Shown: positions 8,441 through 17,250 of the stretch, piece by piece
Layout: each line of letters begins with the position of its first letter
Position numbering within the stretch: the first letter of the stretch is position 1
Assembly (NCBI RefSeq): GCF_029714285.1
Contig: NZ_CP121663.1
Coordinates: 1,240,001-1,304,000 of the forward strand
Source: Rhizobium sp. CB3090
GTDB taxonomy: Bacteria; Pseudomonadota; Alphaproteobacteria; Rhizobiales; Rhizobiaceae
Direction: 5' to 3'
DNA length: 64,000 nucleotides
The notes under the pieces: model-generated
The model's database searches: none
What the model was told of the DNA's origin: nothing
The model's input: the letters and a program-made list of their open reading frames with translations, nothing else
Program-made: the position numbers and the translations under genes

Positions 8441-8890
8441 ATGATTGACCTACTTGAATGCCCCGATACGGTTGAATGGCTCGGGGTTCATTACCGAACC
8501 ATTCTTGCAAGCGCAGCAACTGGCGGGGCGATGTCCATCGTCGACAGCCTCTCGCCCGTTGGCAGCGGGCCGCCGCGACACATCCATGAAAGAGAGGAGG
8601 AAACCTTCGTCCTTCTTTCCGGCTCCTGCGAATTTTGGATGGAGGGTAAGATCTTCACCAAGAAGGCGGGCGAGACCGTGTTTGTGCCGCGGGGAATGGA
8701 GCACACCTTCAGAGTTATCGGCGACAGGCCCTCGCGGCATCTGGTCATCCTGACACCGGGCGGCTTCGAAGGCTTCTTCGCCGATATGGCCGCAGGCCAG
8801 TTCCAAATCCCGCAGGATATGGAACGGATCGCAGAGTCTGCGGGCAGGCACCGCCTCCGCTTCACGGGACCGCCGCTTGGCGTGGCTTAG
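8441..8890 (+). CDS. cupin-domain protein
   Basis: 149 residues forming one cupin_2 barrel. Motif 1 is GPPRHIHEREEETFVLLSG, with the metal ligands His, His and Glu; motif 2 is GETVFVPRGMEHTF with the fourth ligand His. SD AGGAGGG lies 5-6 bases before the ATG. Such single cupins include small-molecule dioxygenases, isomerases and binding proteins; nothing here narrows the substrate. It is probably regulated by the divergent LysR gene. Confidence 0.85.
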   Translation: MIDLLECPDTVEWLGVHYRTILASAATGGAMSIVDSLSPVGSGPPRHIHEREEETFVLLSGSCEFWMEGKIFTKKAGETVFVPRGMEHTFRVIGDRPSRHLVILTPGGFEGFFADMAAGQFQIPQDMERIAESAGRHRLRFTGPPLGVA

Positions 8891-9120
8891 TCACTATGGC
8901 GCCTCGATCGCCTCCTGGAGTTTCAATCCAAAATATAATGGCGCGTCGGTACCGCCGAAGGCACGACCCGGCGCGACGAATTGGATGTCCGGCCCAACAT
9001 GGGGGAAAGACTCCGTGCAGCGCAGACGAGATGAATGATAAAATCTGCCTCCGGTAGGCTTGCCGTATCCATCCAAGCAGGACCGCGGGATTTTGGCGCT
9101 GCGCGTGGTAATGTCGGTTC
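8891..9120. other. gap with possible gene fragment
   Basis: A minus-strand frame ending at 8894 reads as a plausible protein tail (DIQFVAPGRAFGGTDAPLYF), but it has no start with an SD and no known family. It precedes the IS remnants, so it may be the end of a gene broken by insertion. Confidence 0.25.
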
Positions 9121-9352
9121 ATGGAGATAGATGAGGACAAGATCGACGATGCAGTTTTGGCGCGTTGTGGCTGACGCGGCATAACGACGTTTTGCCTGGA
9201 AGGGTTTTGATTGGGCAACGACGGATCGGCTTCACCAGAAGGGCATGATCGGCAACCCAGTCAACAAGTCGAAGACATTGGTGTTGACCGATGAGGGCTT
9301 GGAGCGTTCGGAAGCGTTGTTCCGGGAGTTGTTTACGCGGTCGCCGCGATAG
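9121..9352 (+). pseudogene. DUF6429-like small gene, frameshifted
   Basis: The gene starts MEIDEDKIDDAVLA, then shifts frame near 9155 (the WLTRHND segment continues in another frame) and again near 9188. It ends in the proper order: AWKGFDWATTDRLHQKGMIG, NPVNKSKTLVLTDEGLERSE, ALFRELF. I recognise this as the DUF6429 family of ~75 residues, often seen near IS elements. Two frameshifts make it a pseudogene. Its 3' end overlaps the convergent IS66 transposase remnant by 20 bases. Confidence 0.7.
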
Positions 9353-9562
9353 CCGTCGCTTTGTGTACCTTCCATTGCCAAGGCAGTAATTCGTGCAGGC
9401 GGGAGACGGGAAGATCGGCGATGCGGCGAACACATCGGCGAGCCATACTTTGGGATCGACGTCGTTGAGGCGGCATGTCGTAATGAAGGTGAGGATGACG
9501 GCGGCGCGATCGGCCCCACGTTGGGAGCCCGAGAAGGTCCAGTTTTTCCTTCCTAACGCCAT
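9333..9562 (-). pseudogene. IS66-family transposase C-terminal remnant
   Basis: Reading from 9562: MALGRKNWTFSGSQRGADRA, then AVILTFITTCRLNDVDPKVW, LADVFA. After a one-base deletion near 9435 it continues RIADLPVSRLHELLPWQWKV and ends HKATAIAATA. This is the C-terminal end of IS66 TnpC. The catalytic part upstream is gone, replaced at about 9565 by an unrelated plus-strand frame. Non-functional. Confidence 0.75.
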
Positions 9563-9567
9563 CCCCC

Positions 9568-9900
9568 GTTCATTCTGTCCATGTCGGCGACGAAGTCGAG
9601 GTTCATTATCACTGGCATCCGTATTTCGGCCAAAAGGTGTCTGTTCAGCGCGTCGAAGAACGAGCGACAGGTCAGTTTTTAAAGGTTTTGAGGCCGACCG
9701 GTGTCGTGCTCGCGATTTCGGGGTGGATGATTGATCCTGTGGTGTGTAGCGGCATGACCATGGGAACGGCACGCGTCGATCTTGCGGCGCTGATCGAACT
9801 GAACAGACTGGTCTCAGGCGGTCCGAAGGCGGCACTCTTCCGAGGTGAACATAGAATCACTCAGGAGGAAGATGATGAGATCCCGCAACACGCTGGCGCC
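9568..9900 (+). pseudogene. IS-associated small ORF, damaged
   Basis: The frame reads VHSVHVGDEVEVHYHWHPYF, GQKVSVQRVEERATGQFLKV, then WMIDPVVCSGMTMG and VDLAALIELNRLV. The repeated HYHWHPYFG and GVVLAISGWMIDP patterns resemble the small accessory ORFs found beside rhizobial transposases (a DUF5372-like type is my guess). No start codon with an SD is visible, since the N-terminus abuts the IS66 remnant, and the frame degenerates after ~9900. Confidence 0.4.
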
Positions 9901-10013
9901 GGCGTCGGCGCGCTACAACCACGCCATCAGCAACTCGTATATCGCCGCTCGCCCTTGATTATTCCCGCTGAAACGGCGAAGGAAGTTGATCACATAGTTT
10001 TTCGGACGGCCCA

Positions 10014-10322
10014 ATGTTTAAGATTTTTGCCATAGCGGCAATCGCAGCAGTGACCCTCATGTCAGCAACACCCTCGTTCTCACAAAGCATTGAGATCGGT
10101 CCTGGCGGCGTGCGCGTCAACCCCGGCATGGAGCCGCCGCCTCGCGACATGGGTATTACCGAGCGCCAAGCCGTTCACATAGCGCGCCGCGAAGGCCTGC
10201 AGGACGTCGATAGCATCAGGCGCAGAGAAAATGTCTTCATCATACGCGGTGTGGACCGCGATGGTGACGACATAAAAGTCGTGGTTGATCGGCAAACGGG
10301 TCAAGTTCTTTCGGTTGAATAG
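10014..10322 (+). CDS. secreted PepSY-like small protein
   Basis: 102 residues with a signal peptide (MFKIFAIAAIAAVTLMSATP, cleavage near SFSQS). A PepSY-type domain follows: ITERQAVHIARREGLQDVDS, then IIRGVDRDGDDIKVVVDRQT, ending GQVLSVE. PepSY domains are thought to inhibit proteases or act as periplasmic modulators. No good SD is seen, so a slightly different start is possible. It lies alone between IS remnants and nuoH. Confidence 0.7.
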   Translation: MFKIFAIAAIAAVTLMSATPSFSQSIEIGPGGVRVNPGMEPPPRDMGITERQAVHIARREGLQDVDSIRRRENVFIIRGVDRDGDDIKVVVDRQTGQVLSVE

Positions 10323-10711
10323 GTGCGCTAAATACGAGCGTTTAGATGACAGTTGAGGCGCTTACCGAAGCTGCCATCGCTTTGCCGCTTGTGGTCCGTC
10401 AGCCGACATCCAATTGTTGGAGCGCCGACGATTCGCAACGTCTTACGCTCGGATGCCTTAAAGTTCCAATTTGTTGTCCCATGGATTTGGAGCGAAAGAG
10501 AAAGCTGGGTACCTGATAGCCGGGGTCAAATGATCACGAGCTTCCACTTCATACGAGACGCTGTGCTCTCGTTCGGTCATCTATCCAGCTCGGCATTGTA
10601 TGAGGTGCTTCGCCGTTGTACTCTGTAGCTGCGATAGGTGCGTAATGTGCTCGAGCCAGAGCCGAGCCGAAGTCCGGTCGCGTTTCAACCCGTGAATAAG
10701 TAACCGCGGAT
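10323..10711. other. gap upstream of nuoH
   Basis: About 390 bases with no recognisable gene. It should hold the promoter of the nuoH-nuoI-CBS unit, but I see no clear -35/-10 pair, FixK box or riboswitch. Confidence 0.35.
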
Positions 10712-11698
10712 ATGGAACTTATCGTCGCCCTTGGCCTGATTGTCTTCAAGGTCGCGTTTCTGATTGCGATCCTTCTGCTGCTGCCCTTGCCGCTGACCTG
10801 GCTGGAACGCAAGATCGCCGGGCACATACAGCAGCGGATGGGCCCGATGCGCGTGGGGTGGCACGGGCTGCTGCAGCCGATGGCGGACGGGATCAAGCTC
10901 TTAACCAAAGAAGACCATATTCCGGCCGAGGCCGACCGCTTCCTGTTCAAACTGGCACCAATCCTGGCCCTCGTCCCGCCCTTTGTGGTGTTCGTCGCGA
11001 TCCCCTTCGGCGAAAATATCTCGGTCCTTGGCGCCAAGATTACGCTCTACGTCTCCAATATGAATGTGGCGATCCTTTTCGTCTTCGCCGTGATCGGGAT
11101 CGAGGTCTATGGCGTGATCTTCGGCGGTTGGGCCGCCAACAGCAAATATGCTGTCCTGGGCAGCCTCAGGACATGTGCGCAAATGATCAGCTATGAGATT
11201 CCGATGGGGTTCTCGGTCATTGGCGTGGTGATGCTGGCGCAATCCATGAGTTTGCTCGAGATCGTGCGGGCGCAAGCCGACGTATGGAACATCGTCTATC
11301 AACCGATCGGCTTCTTCGTATTCTTCGTCGCCGGCCTGGCCGAAGCGCAGCGCATTCCCTTCGATCTGGCGGAAGCGGAAGGCGATCTGGGGGCTGGCTT
11401 CCATACCGAATACAGCGGTATCCGCTTTGCATTCTTTATGGTCAGCGAATATGCAATCGTGTTGCTGGTGTCGGTCCTGGTGGTGATCTTATTCTTTGGC
11501 GGCTGGAACGGCATATTGATCCCCTTGCCGCCGCTCCTCTGGTTTCTGCTCAAGGTCGCGTTTTTCGTCTATTTGTTTATTTGGTTCCGCTTCACCTTCC
11601 CCCGCTACCGCTACGACCAACTGATGGCGATCGGATGGAAAGTCTTGCTTCCTCTGTCGATCGCGAACATAATTATTAGCGGTATCGTCTTCTTTTAG
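10712..11698 (+). CDS. nuoH: NADH-quinone oxidoreductase subunit H
   Basis: 328 residues with eight or so membrane helices, the quinone-site subunit of complex I. Family signatures are LPLTWLERKIAGHIQQRMGP near the N-terminus, LLQPMADGIKLLTKED, and the acidic loop EAQRIPFDLAEAEGDLGAGF followed by HTEYSG. It begins the plus-strand part of a complex I gene set whose other subunits are on the minus strand from 12.8 to 27.2 kb. It is separated from nuoI by 31 bases. Confidence 0.95.
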   Translation: MELIVALGLIVFKVAFLIAILLLLPLPLTWLERKIAGHIQQRMGPMRVGWHGLLQPMADGIKLLTKEDHIPAEADRFLFKLAPILALVPPFVVFVAIPFGENISVLGAKITLYVSNMNVAILFVFAVIGIEVYGVIFGGWAANSKYAVLGSLRTCAQMISYEIPMGFSVIGVVMLAQSMSLLEIVRAQADVWNIVYQPIGFFVFFVAGLAEAQRIPFDLAEAEGDLGAGFHTEYSGIRFAFFMVSEYAIVLLVSVLVVILFFGGWNGILIPLPPLLWFLLKVAFFVYLFIWFRFTFPRYRYDQLMAIGWKVLLPLSIANIIISGIVFF

Positions 11699-11729
11699 GG
11701 GTCACAGCGGGCTCCGCAGCGAGGCGACA

Positions 11730-12296
11730 ATGTCGCGCGCGCAGGACAGATTTGGAACATGGATCGGCTGGGCATTCTTCGCCGATCTGGTGAGCGGTTT
11801 GGCTTTGACCTTCCGTTACATGTTCTCCAGACCCGTAACCATGCAATATCCTGACAAAGAAAAATGGTTGCCCTACTCGCGCTACCGCGGCCACCACTTC
11901 CTGACGCGCGACGAAGAGGGCGAGATCAAGTGCGTCGCCTGCGAACTCTGCGCACGCATCTGTCCCTGCGACTGCATCGAAGTCGTCCCCTACGAGGATG
12001 AGAAGGGCAATCGTCACCCGGCAAAATTCGAGATCGACACGGCCCGGTGCCTGTTTTGCGGGCTTTGCGAGGACGCCTGCCCCGCGGACGCGATCGCACT
12101 TGGCCAGCAGTACGAATTCTCGAGTTTTTCCTCCCGTGACCTGGTGATCGGACGCGAGGATCTGCTCGGCAAACCGGGCAAGGCGACAACCGGCGGCGGC
12201 GTGGTCGCTGCGCGCCTGAACACCGAACAGGACGTTCGGGTCGAGACCAGTGAGCCGCAGGGTTATAACTGGTGGCGGAATATCCGGCGAACGTGA
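11730..12296 (+). CDS. nuoI: NADH-quinone oxidoreductase subunit I
   Basis: 188 residues, the peripheral-arm subunit with clusters N6a and N6b. Two ferredoxin motifs are intact: CVACELCARICPCDC (~66-80) and CLFCGLCEDACP (~107-118). GAGGCGACA precedes the ATG. It ends with a tail of ~60 residues beyond the second cluster, normal for the family. Confidence 0.95.
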   Translation: MSRAQDRFGTWIGWAFFADLVSGLALTFRYMFSRPVTMQYPDKEKWLPYSRYRGHHFLTRDEEGEIKCVACELCARICPCDCIEVVPYEDEKGNRHPAKFEIDTARCLFCGLCEDACPADAIALGQQYEFSSFSSRDLVIGREDLLGKPGKATTGGGVVAARLNTEQDVRVETSEPQGYNWWRNIRRT

Positions 12297-12338
12297 AGGC
12301 ACTTGCGTGAAGCCGGAGCGTGCAGACAGGAGGCTCAG

Positions 12339-12779
12339 ATGCATGTTTGCCAAATTTTGAAAACCAAATCGCCCGAGCTCATTTCGATCAGACCAGATCG
12401 GCCAATGGTTGAGGTTCTGCGGTTGTTTCGGGACAACAATATCGGCTTCGTGGTCGTGGGCCGTAAGCCCGGGGAATGCCTGGGCACGCTGTCGGAGCGG
12501 GACTGCTGCAACGCAGTGGCTGAATACGGAACCGAAGCACCCATGATGCGGGTCGCCGACATCATGAACCGCAAGGTGGCAACCTGTACGACAGAAGATC
12601 TGCTGCCCTATGTGATGGCGATCATGACCAAACGGCGCACGCGCCATGTGTTGGTCATGGAAGGTGGCACCCCTATCGGCGTGGTCAGCATCGGCGACGT
12701 GGTTAAACACCGGCTCGACGAATCGATGCGCAACGAGCAGGCGTTGCACGAATACATTGCCGGCAACGGTTATCACTGA
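12339..12779 (+). CDS. CBS-domain protein in the nuoHI unit
   Basis: 146 residues from ATG 12339, which has AGGAGG six bases upstream; the frame is open to 12303 but without an SD. Two CBS repeats make up the protein: residues ~1-65 (ISIRPDRPMVEVLRLFRDNN, GFVVVGRK, GTLSERDCC) and ~70-135 (IMNRKVATCTTEDLLPYVMA, HVLVMEGGTPIGVVSIGDVV). Such pairs bind adenine nucleotides or NAD(H). It follows nuoI by 42 bases and converges on nuoG, so a role as an energy-state sensor for this complex I is a reasonable inference. Confidence 0.85.
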   Translation: MHVCQILKTKSPELISIRPDRPMVEVLRLFRDNNIGFVVVGRKPGECLGTLSERDCCNAVAEYGTEAPMMRVADIMNRKVATCTTEDLLPYVMAIMTKRRTRHVLVMEGGTPIGVVSIGDVVKHRLDESMRNEQALHEYIAGNGYH

Positions 12780-12829
12780 TGGCGTCAGCCTGATGTCCAG
12801 ATACGGGACCAGTCTGTCAGCGGGATCCC

Positions 12830-15421
12830 TCAACGCAGACTATCGGGTTTCGACTCGACGTCCACGATTGAGGGAATCTCGAAGGTTGCGTACGCCTTTT
12901 GAACATCGACCGGACATGGGTATTCGCCTCGCCGCATCAGCCTGTTGAGACGCAAGGCCCTGTAGTTTTCCGGAACGAATACGAGACCTTCGGGAAAGTG
13001 CCTGTTGACCTTGAGCTTTGCCGTCAATTCGCCCTGAGCGGACCGGACGGTGACCAGATCACGATCCGAAAGGCCGAGTTGAGCGGCGTCCTGCGCGCTC
13101 ATCTCGACATAGGGGTCATCTGCGACCGTATTCAGGATCTCCGAGCGCTCGGAAACATATCCGTTGTGGAATAAGCAGTCGCCGGTGATGAGCATGAGCC
13201 GGTCGGCTGCTTTCGGTGCAGCAGGCGACGCGAAGAACTCGCCAGCCGGTGGCGGCGGCACCGCCTTGGTGAATGCGCCATCAGCGCCAAGCCCCTCCTG
13301 TGTCAGCCCCTGGTACGCAGGAATCAATTGGGCAATTTCGGCAAAAACTTCGCCTTGCACCGATGGCCGCAGGACTTGGTTGCGGAGCGCTGCGACGAAG
13401 TCGAAGATCGCCAGATTGCCTCGCGCCTCGAAGGCTGGCTCGCGAAATTTGCGGACCATTTGGGTTCGGCCCTCGTTGTTGGTGAAGGTGCCTGTTTCCT
13501 CGCCGTAACCTGCCGCGGGCAACACGACCTCTGCCAAACCCGCGGTATCCGTAAGGAAGGTGTCCTGCACGATCAGGAGATCGGCGGAACCAAGCGCTCG
13601 CGTGACGAAATCTCTGTCGGGATAGGCGATCAGCGGGTCGGCTCCGGCGATGTAGAGTGCGCCCATCTCTCCACCGACGCAGCGCTCCAGCATGGCGTCG
13701 AGACCCGCGCCGGGTTCAGACGGGATCTCGGCGCCCCACTTGCTTGCGAGAGTTGCGCGCGCCGCATCATCGGTGACCGCCCGCAGTCCGGGCAAAGCCG
13801 CCGGCAGAACTCCCATGTCCCAGGCGCCCATCTGATTGGCACGGTCGAAGAGGAATTGCATCGCCGGGTTCTTGCCGAGCAGGCGGAGAACCCGCATCAG
13901 GTTGTTGAGCTGTTGCAGCGTCGCCCGCGCTTCGGGTGATCTCAGCAGCTCAACGCTGACGAGCACAGTGACGCTGCGGCCTTTATTGAGCGCTTCGGCC
14001 AGGCGATCGGGCCCGTCCTTGCCGGTGCTCGCTCCCGGCCTGCCGAGTTTTGCGCTGATATCTGCCAAAGCATCACCCAGCAAGGTCTGGTCAGCGGCCG
14101 CCACGAGACCGGCTACCACCGCCGCGAGGCTCGCTGCTTCTCCGGCGGGGGGAACGCGAACAACCACCCGGGCATCGGCGTCCAGACGGGATGGCCGCGC
14201 CGAGAGCATGAGCAATGCAGCATGGCGCCGCCGCGCGCTGTCCCGCAGCATGTATTCAGTGACAGGGTTCTCCTCCGTGACATTGCCGCCAATGATGAGC
14301 ACGCAGTCGTTGCCGATCACGTCATCGAGCGGCGCGCGGCTGTAAAAGCTTGTCACCAACGGACCAAGTATATCGAAGGGCGTGGACCAGCGCGTCGAAC
14401 AGTCAATGTTGTTGGTCCGGAAGACCGTCCGCATCAGCTTCTGGAACTGATAAAGCACCTCATTCGGCAACCGCGGCGAGGCCAGCCCACCGGCAGCCTT
14501 GCTCTCGACGGCCGTCAGCCGCCGGCGCAGATAGTCCCCTGCTTCGTCCCAGGAAACCGGAACCAGGGCGCCGTCACGACGGATCATCGGCCGCTTGATC
14601 CGATCCCGGCTCGAGACGAAGTCCAGACCAAAACGTCCCCGCACGCAGAGCGTTTCGCGGTTGAGCCCCTGATCCCACTTGGAGCGGACCCGCATGAACT
14701 CGCCCTTGCGCGTGCCCACCGTTAGCTGGCAGCCCGTGCCGCAATGTGGGCAGACAGTATCGGTCTCCGCCAGGTCCCAGGGCCGCGCCTTATAGCGATA
14801 GGGGAAGCTCATCAGCGCGCCGACCGGGCAAACCTCGATGCAATTGCCGCATTGATCGCAACTCGCGAGACTGCCCTCGAAACCGGTGACGGCAGTATCC
14901 ATGCCTTTTTCGACGGTGCCGAGCGCAACCGCGCCGACGACCTCCTCACACATCCGGACGCATCGCTGACACTGGATGCATCGGTTGACGTTCATGATGA
15001 CCACGGGGCTGAGACGGATGTCTTCAGAGTGGAATACGCGCTTTTCATCGCGGAATCGGCTTTCGCGAGGCCCGTAGGCCATCACCATGTTCTGGAGCTC
15101 GCATTCGCCGCCCTTGTCGCAGATCGGGCAATCGAGAGGATGGTTGGCAAGCAGCATGTCGAGCATCGAGGAGCGCGTTTCCTCAATGAGCGGCGTGTTC
15201 GTCCGGACCACCATGCCGTCGGTGGCCGCGGTGGCGCAGGACGGCTGCAGCCGTCGCAGCCCCTCAATCTCGACCAGACACATGCGGCAGGAGGCGAGCG
15301 CCGGCAGGCGCTTCAGATAGCAGAAAGTCGGGATGTCGATGCCCAAACGCTGCGCAGCCTGCAGCACTGTCGAGCCAGCCTCAACTTCCAGCGTTTGTGT
15401 GTCGATCGTAATGCTGACCAT
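12830..15421 (-). CDS. nuoG: NADH-quinone oxidoreductase subunit G, long formate-dehydrogenase-like type
   Basis: 863 residues from ATG 15421 (GAGGAAGCC just before it); classical rhizobial NuoG is nearer 690. In order: a [2Fe-2S] ferredoxin domain (FCYLKRLPALASCRMC), a His-ligated cluster motif (HPLDCPICDKGGEC), two four-cysteine ferredoxin motifs (CIQCQRCVRMC and CDQCGNCIEVCP), and an N7-type motif CPHCGTGC with a later LCVRGRFG. Then come a molybdopterin-oxidoreductase fold and a C-terminal dinucleotide-binding domain (DRDLVTVRSAQGELTAKLKV). The cluster set resembles NAD-linked formate dehydrogenase or hydrogenase large subunits. It is the last gene of the minus-strand block, 32 bases after nuoF. 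Confidence 0.93.
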   Translation of the reverse strand: MVSITIDTQTLEVEAGSTVLQAAQRLGIDIPTFCYLKRLPALASCRMCLVEIEGLRRLQPSCATAATDGMVVRTNTPLIEETRSSMLDMLLANHPLDCPICDKGGECELQNMVMAYGPRESRFRDEKRVFHSEDIRLSPVVIMNVNRCIQCQRCVRMCEEVVGAVALGTVEKGMDTAVTGFEGSLASCDQCGNCIEVCPVGALMSFPYRYKARPWDLAETDTVCPHCGTGCQLTVGTRKGEFMRVRSKWDQGLNRETLCVRGRFGLDFVSSRDRIKRPMIRRDGALVPVSWDEAGDYLRRRLTAVESKAAGGLASPRLPNEVLYQFQKLMRTVFRTNNIDCSTRWSTPFDILGPLVTSFYSRAPLDDVIGNDCVLIIGGNVTEENPVTEYMLRDSARRRHAALLMLSARPSRLDADARVVVRVPPAGEAASLAAVVAGLVAAADQTLLGDALADISAKLGRPGASTGKDGPDRLAEALNKGRSVTVLVSVELLRSPEARATLQQLNNLMRVLRLLGKNPAMQFLFDRANQMGAWDMGVLPAALPGLRAVTDDAARATLASKWGAEIPSEPGAGLDAMLERCVGGEMGALYIAGADPLIAYPDRDFVTRALGSADLLIVQDTFLTDTAGLAEVVLPAAGYGEETGTFTNNEGRTQMVRKFREPAFEARGNLAIFDFVAALRNQVLRPSVQGEVFAEIAQLIPAYQGLTQEGLGADGAFTKAVPPPPAGEFFASPAAPKAADRLMLITGDCLFHNGYVSERSEILNTVADDPYVEMSAQDAAQLGLSDRDLVTVRSAQGELTAKLKVNRHFPEGLVFVPENYRALRLNRLMRRGEYPCPVDVQKAYATFEIPSIVDVESKPDSLR

Positions 15422-15453
15422 GGCTTCCTCACGCCTCTCACCCAGCGCGCACC

Positions 15454-16719
15454 TCAGTGAAACGGGCACCTCCGCTCCTCGATATGGGCGACGAATTCAG
15501 ATTCGAAATGCTCCAGCGCCGCCCGCAGCCCCATGGCCGCGCCGTCGCCCAGAGCACAGAACGTATTGCCGAAAATGCCCTTGCAGAGCGCCTTTAGCTG
15601 TTCGAGGTCGCCTGGTGCGCCCTCTCCGGCCTCAATGCGGCGCAGCACCTTCACGACCCAGTTCAATCCTTCTCGGCATGGTGTGCACTTGCCGCAGGAC
15701 TCATGGTGGAAGAACTCGATGATCCTGGTGGCGACCTTGACCACACAGGTTGAGTCGTCGATCACGATCACCCCGGCGGAGCCCAGCATCGAGCCGACAG
15801 CCGACAGCGAGTCGAAGTCCATTCCGACGTCCAGACCCCGCTCCGGGATCAGCGGCGCCGAGACCCCGCCGGGGATCACCGCCTTGATCTTGCGCCCGGG
15901 CAGCGGGCCGCCGGCGTGGTCCTCGACCAGTTCGCGCAGCGGTATACCCATCGGTAACTCGTAAAGGCCGGGCCTGCGCACCTGTCCGCTGAGGCAATAG
16001 AGCTTCGGGCCGGGGCTCTTCTCCGGGCCGATGTCACGGAACCAATCAGCCCCCCGCATAACGATATGCGGCACGCAGACCAGTGTCTCGACATTGTTGA
16101 TGACGGTCGGGCTGGCATAGAGCCCGGCAACAGCGGGAAATGGCGGTTTCAATCGCGGCTGGGCCCGCTTGCCCTCGAGCGACTCGAGCATTGCAGTCTC
16201 CTCGCCGCAAATATAGGCCCCCGCGCCGCAGTGGATGTGTATGGTGAAATTGAAGTCCGAGCCCAGAATGCCTCTTCCGAGGTAGTGCTTTTCATGAGCC
16301 TCGGCGATCGCTTGCTCCAAGCGCCGTATCGCCGTTACATATTCTCCGCGAATATAGACATAGGCGGTCTCGGCACCAATTGCGTAAGCGCTAACCGCCA
16401 GCCCCTCGATGAGCTGATGCGGGTCACGCTCCATGATGATCCGGTCCTTGAATGTACCCGGTTCGCCCTCATCGGCGTTGCAGCACAGATATTTGGGCTT
16501 ATCGGCCCGCTTCGGCACGAAGCTCCATTTCATGCCGGTAGGGAATCCAGCACCGCCGCGACCACGCAGGTTGGACCTCTTGACGAGCTCGATAACCTCG
16601 TCAGGCGTATGCTCGTTGAGCACTTTTGCCAGCGCCTGATAGCCGCCCTCGGCCTCATAGGTCGAGAGCAAATGGCCGTCGGGCACTCCGATATTCTTGA
16701 GAAGAACCGGCTCGAACAT
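15454..16719 (-). CDS. nuoF: NADH-quinone oxidoreductase subunit F
   Basis: 421 residues, the NADH-oxidising flavoprotein. The glycine-rich NADH/FMN segments LRGRGGAGFPTGMKW and YIRGEYVTAIRRLEQAIAEA are present. The N3 cluster ligands ESCGKCTPCREG with a later cysteine in GNTFCALGD are intact. The start at 16719 lies two bases after the nuoE stop. Confidence 0.95.
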   Translation of the reverse strand: MFEPVLLKNIGVPDGHLLSTYEAEGGYQALAKVLNEHTPDEVIELVKRSNLRGRGGAGFPTGMKWSFVPKRADKPKYLCCNADEGEPGTFKDRIIMERDPHQLIEGLAVSAYAIGAETAYVYIRGEYVTAIRRLEQAIAEAHEKHYLGRGILGSDFNFTIHIHCGAGAYICGEETAMLESLEGKRAQPRLKPPFPAVAGLYASPTVINNVETLVCVPHIVMRGADWFRDIGPEKSPGPKLYCLSGQVRRPGLYELPMGIPLRELVEDHAGGPLPGRKIKAVIPGGVSAPLIPERGLDVGMDFDSLSAVGSMLGSAGVIVIDDSTCVVKVATRIIEFFHHESCGKCTPCREGLNWVVKVLRRIEAGEGAPGDLEQLKALCKGIFGNTFCALGDGAAMGLRAALEHFESEFVAHIEERRCPFH

Positions 16720-16721
16720 GA

Positions 16722-17234
16722 CTACGCTCCCGGCGGCCGCGCAGAGGCGTGCTCAATGCTCGCTGCCCGCCCCTCTGTCGCCCGAAGGCGGTTCAAGAGT
16801 GCATCGATCCTCGCGATGTCGAGGTTTCCGTGATAGTCGTCGCCGACCTGCATCGTCGGAGCCATCTCACAAGCGCCGAGGCATTCGACGGTCGAAAGCG
16901 TGAACAGCCCGTCCGGAGTGGTATCGCCCTTCTTGATCCCCAGCACCGTTTCCAGATACTTCAGTAGTTCCTCGGATCCGCATAGCATGCAGGAAACATT
17001 GTCGCAGAGCTGCAGGTGGAACATCCCCACCGGCTCGGTATGGAAATGGGTGTAGAAGGTCGCCAGTTCGTAAACCCAGATCCGCTCGACGCCGAGAATG
17101 TCTGCAACCTCTTCCAGCACGGGGCCGGGCAGATGGCCATGTTCCCTCTGGGCGATCAGAAGCGCAGGCATGATCGCCGAGCGCCGGTCGGGATACCGCA
17201 CTGCAGCCTCTTCGATCTTTTCGCGCATGGTCAT
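16722..17234 (-). CDS. nuoE: NADH-quinone oxidoreductase subunit E
   Basis: 170 residues from ATG 17234 (an earlier in-frame TTG at 17243 is less likely). It carries the N1a [2Fe-2S] cluster on four cysteines: CDNVSCMLCG and CLGACEMAPTM. Thioredoxin-like fold, partner of NuoF. It is 16 bases downstream of nuoD. Confidence 0.93.
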   Translation of the reverse strand: MTMREKIEEAAVRYPDRRSAIMPALLIAQREHGHLPGPVLEEVADILGVERIWVYELATFYTHFHTEPVGMFHLQLCDNVSCMLCGSEELLKYLETVLGIKKGDTTPDGLFTLSTVECLGACEMAPTMQVGDDYHGNLDIARIDALLNRLRATEGRAASIEHASARPPGA

Positions 17235-17250
17235 CGCGTTCAAATCCCTG

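Noticed and set aside
9119..9835. 238-codon minus-strand frame
   Set aside because: Only its middle part is IS66-like; the beginning is antisense to the plus-strand IS-associated ORF and the end runs through the frameshifted DUF6429 gene.
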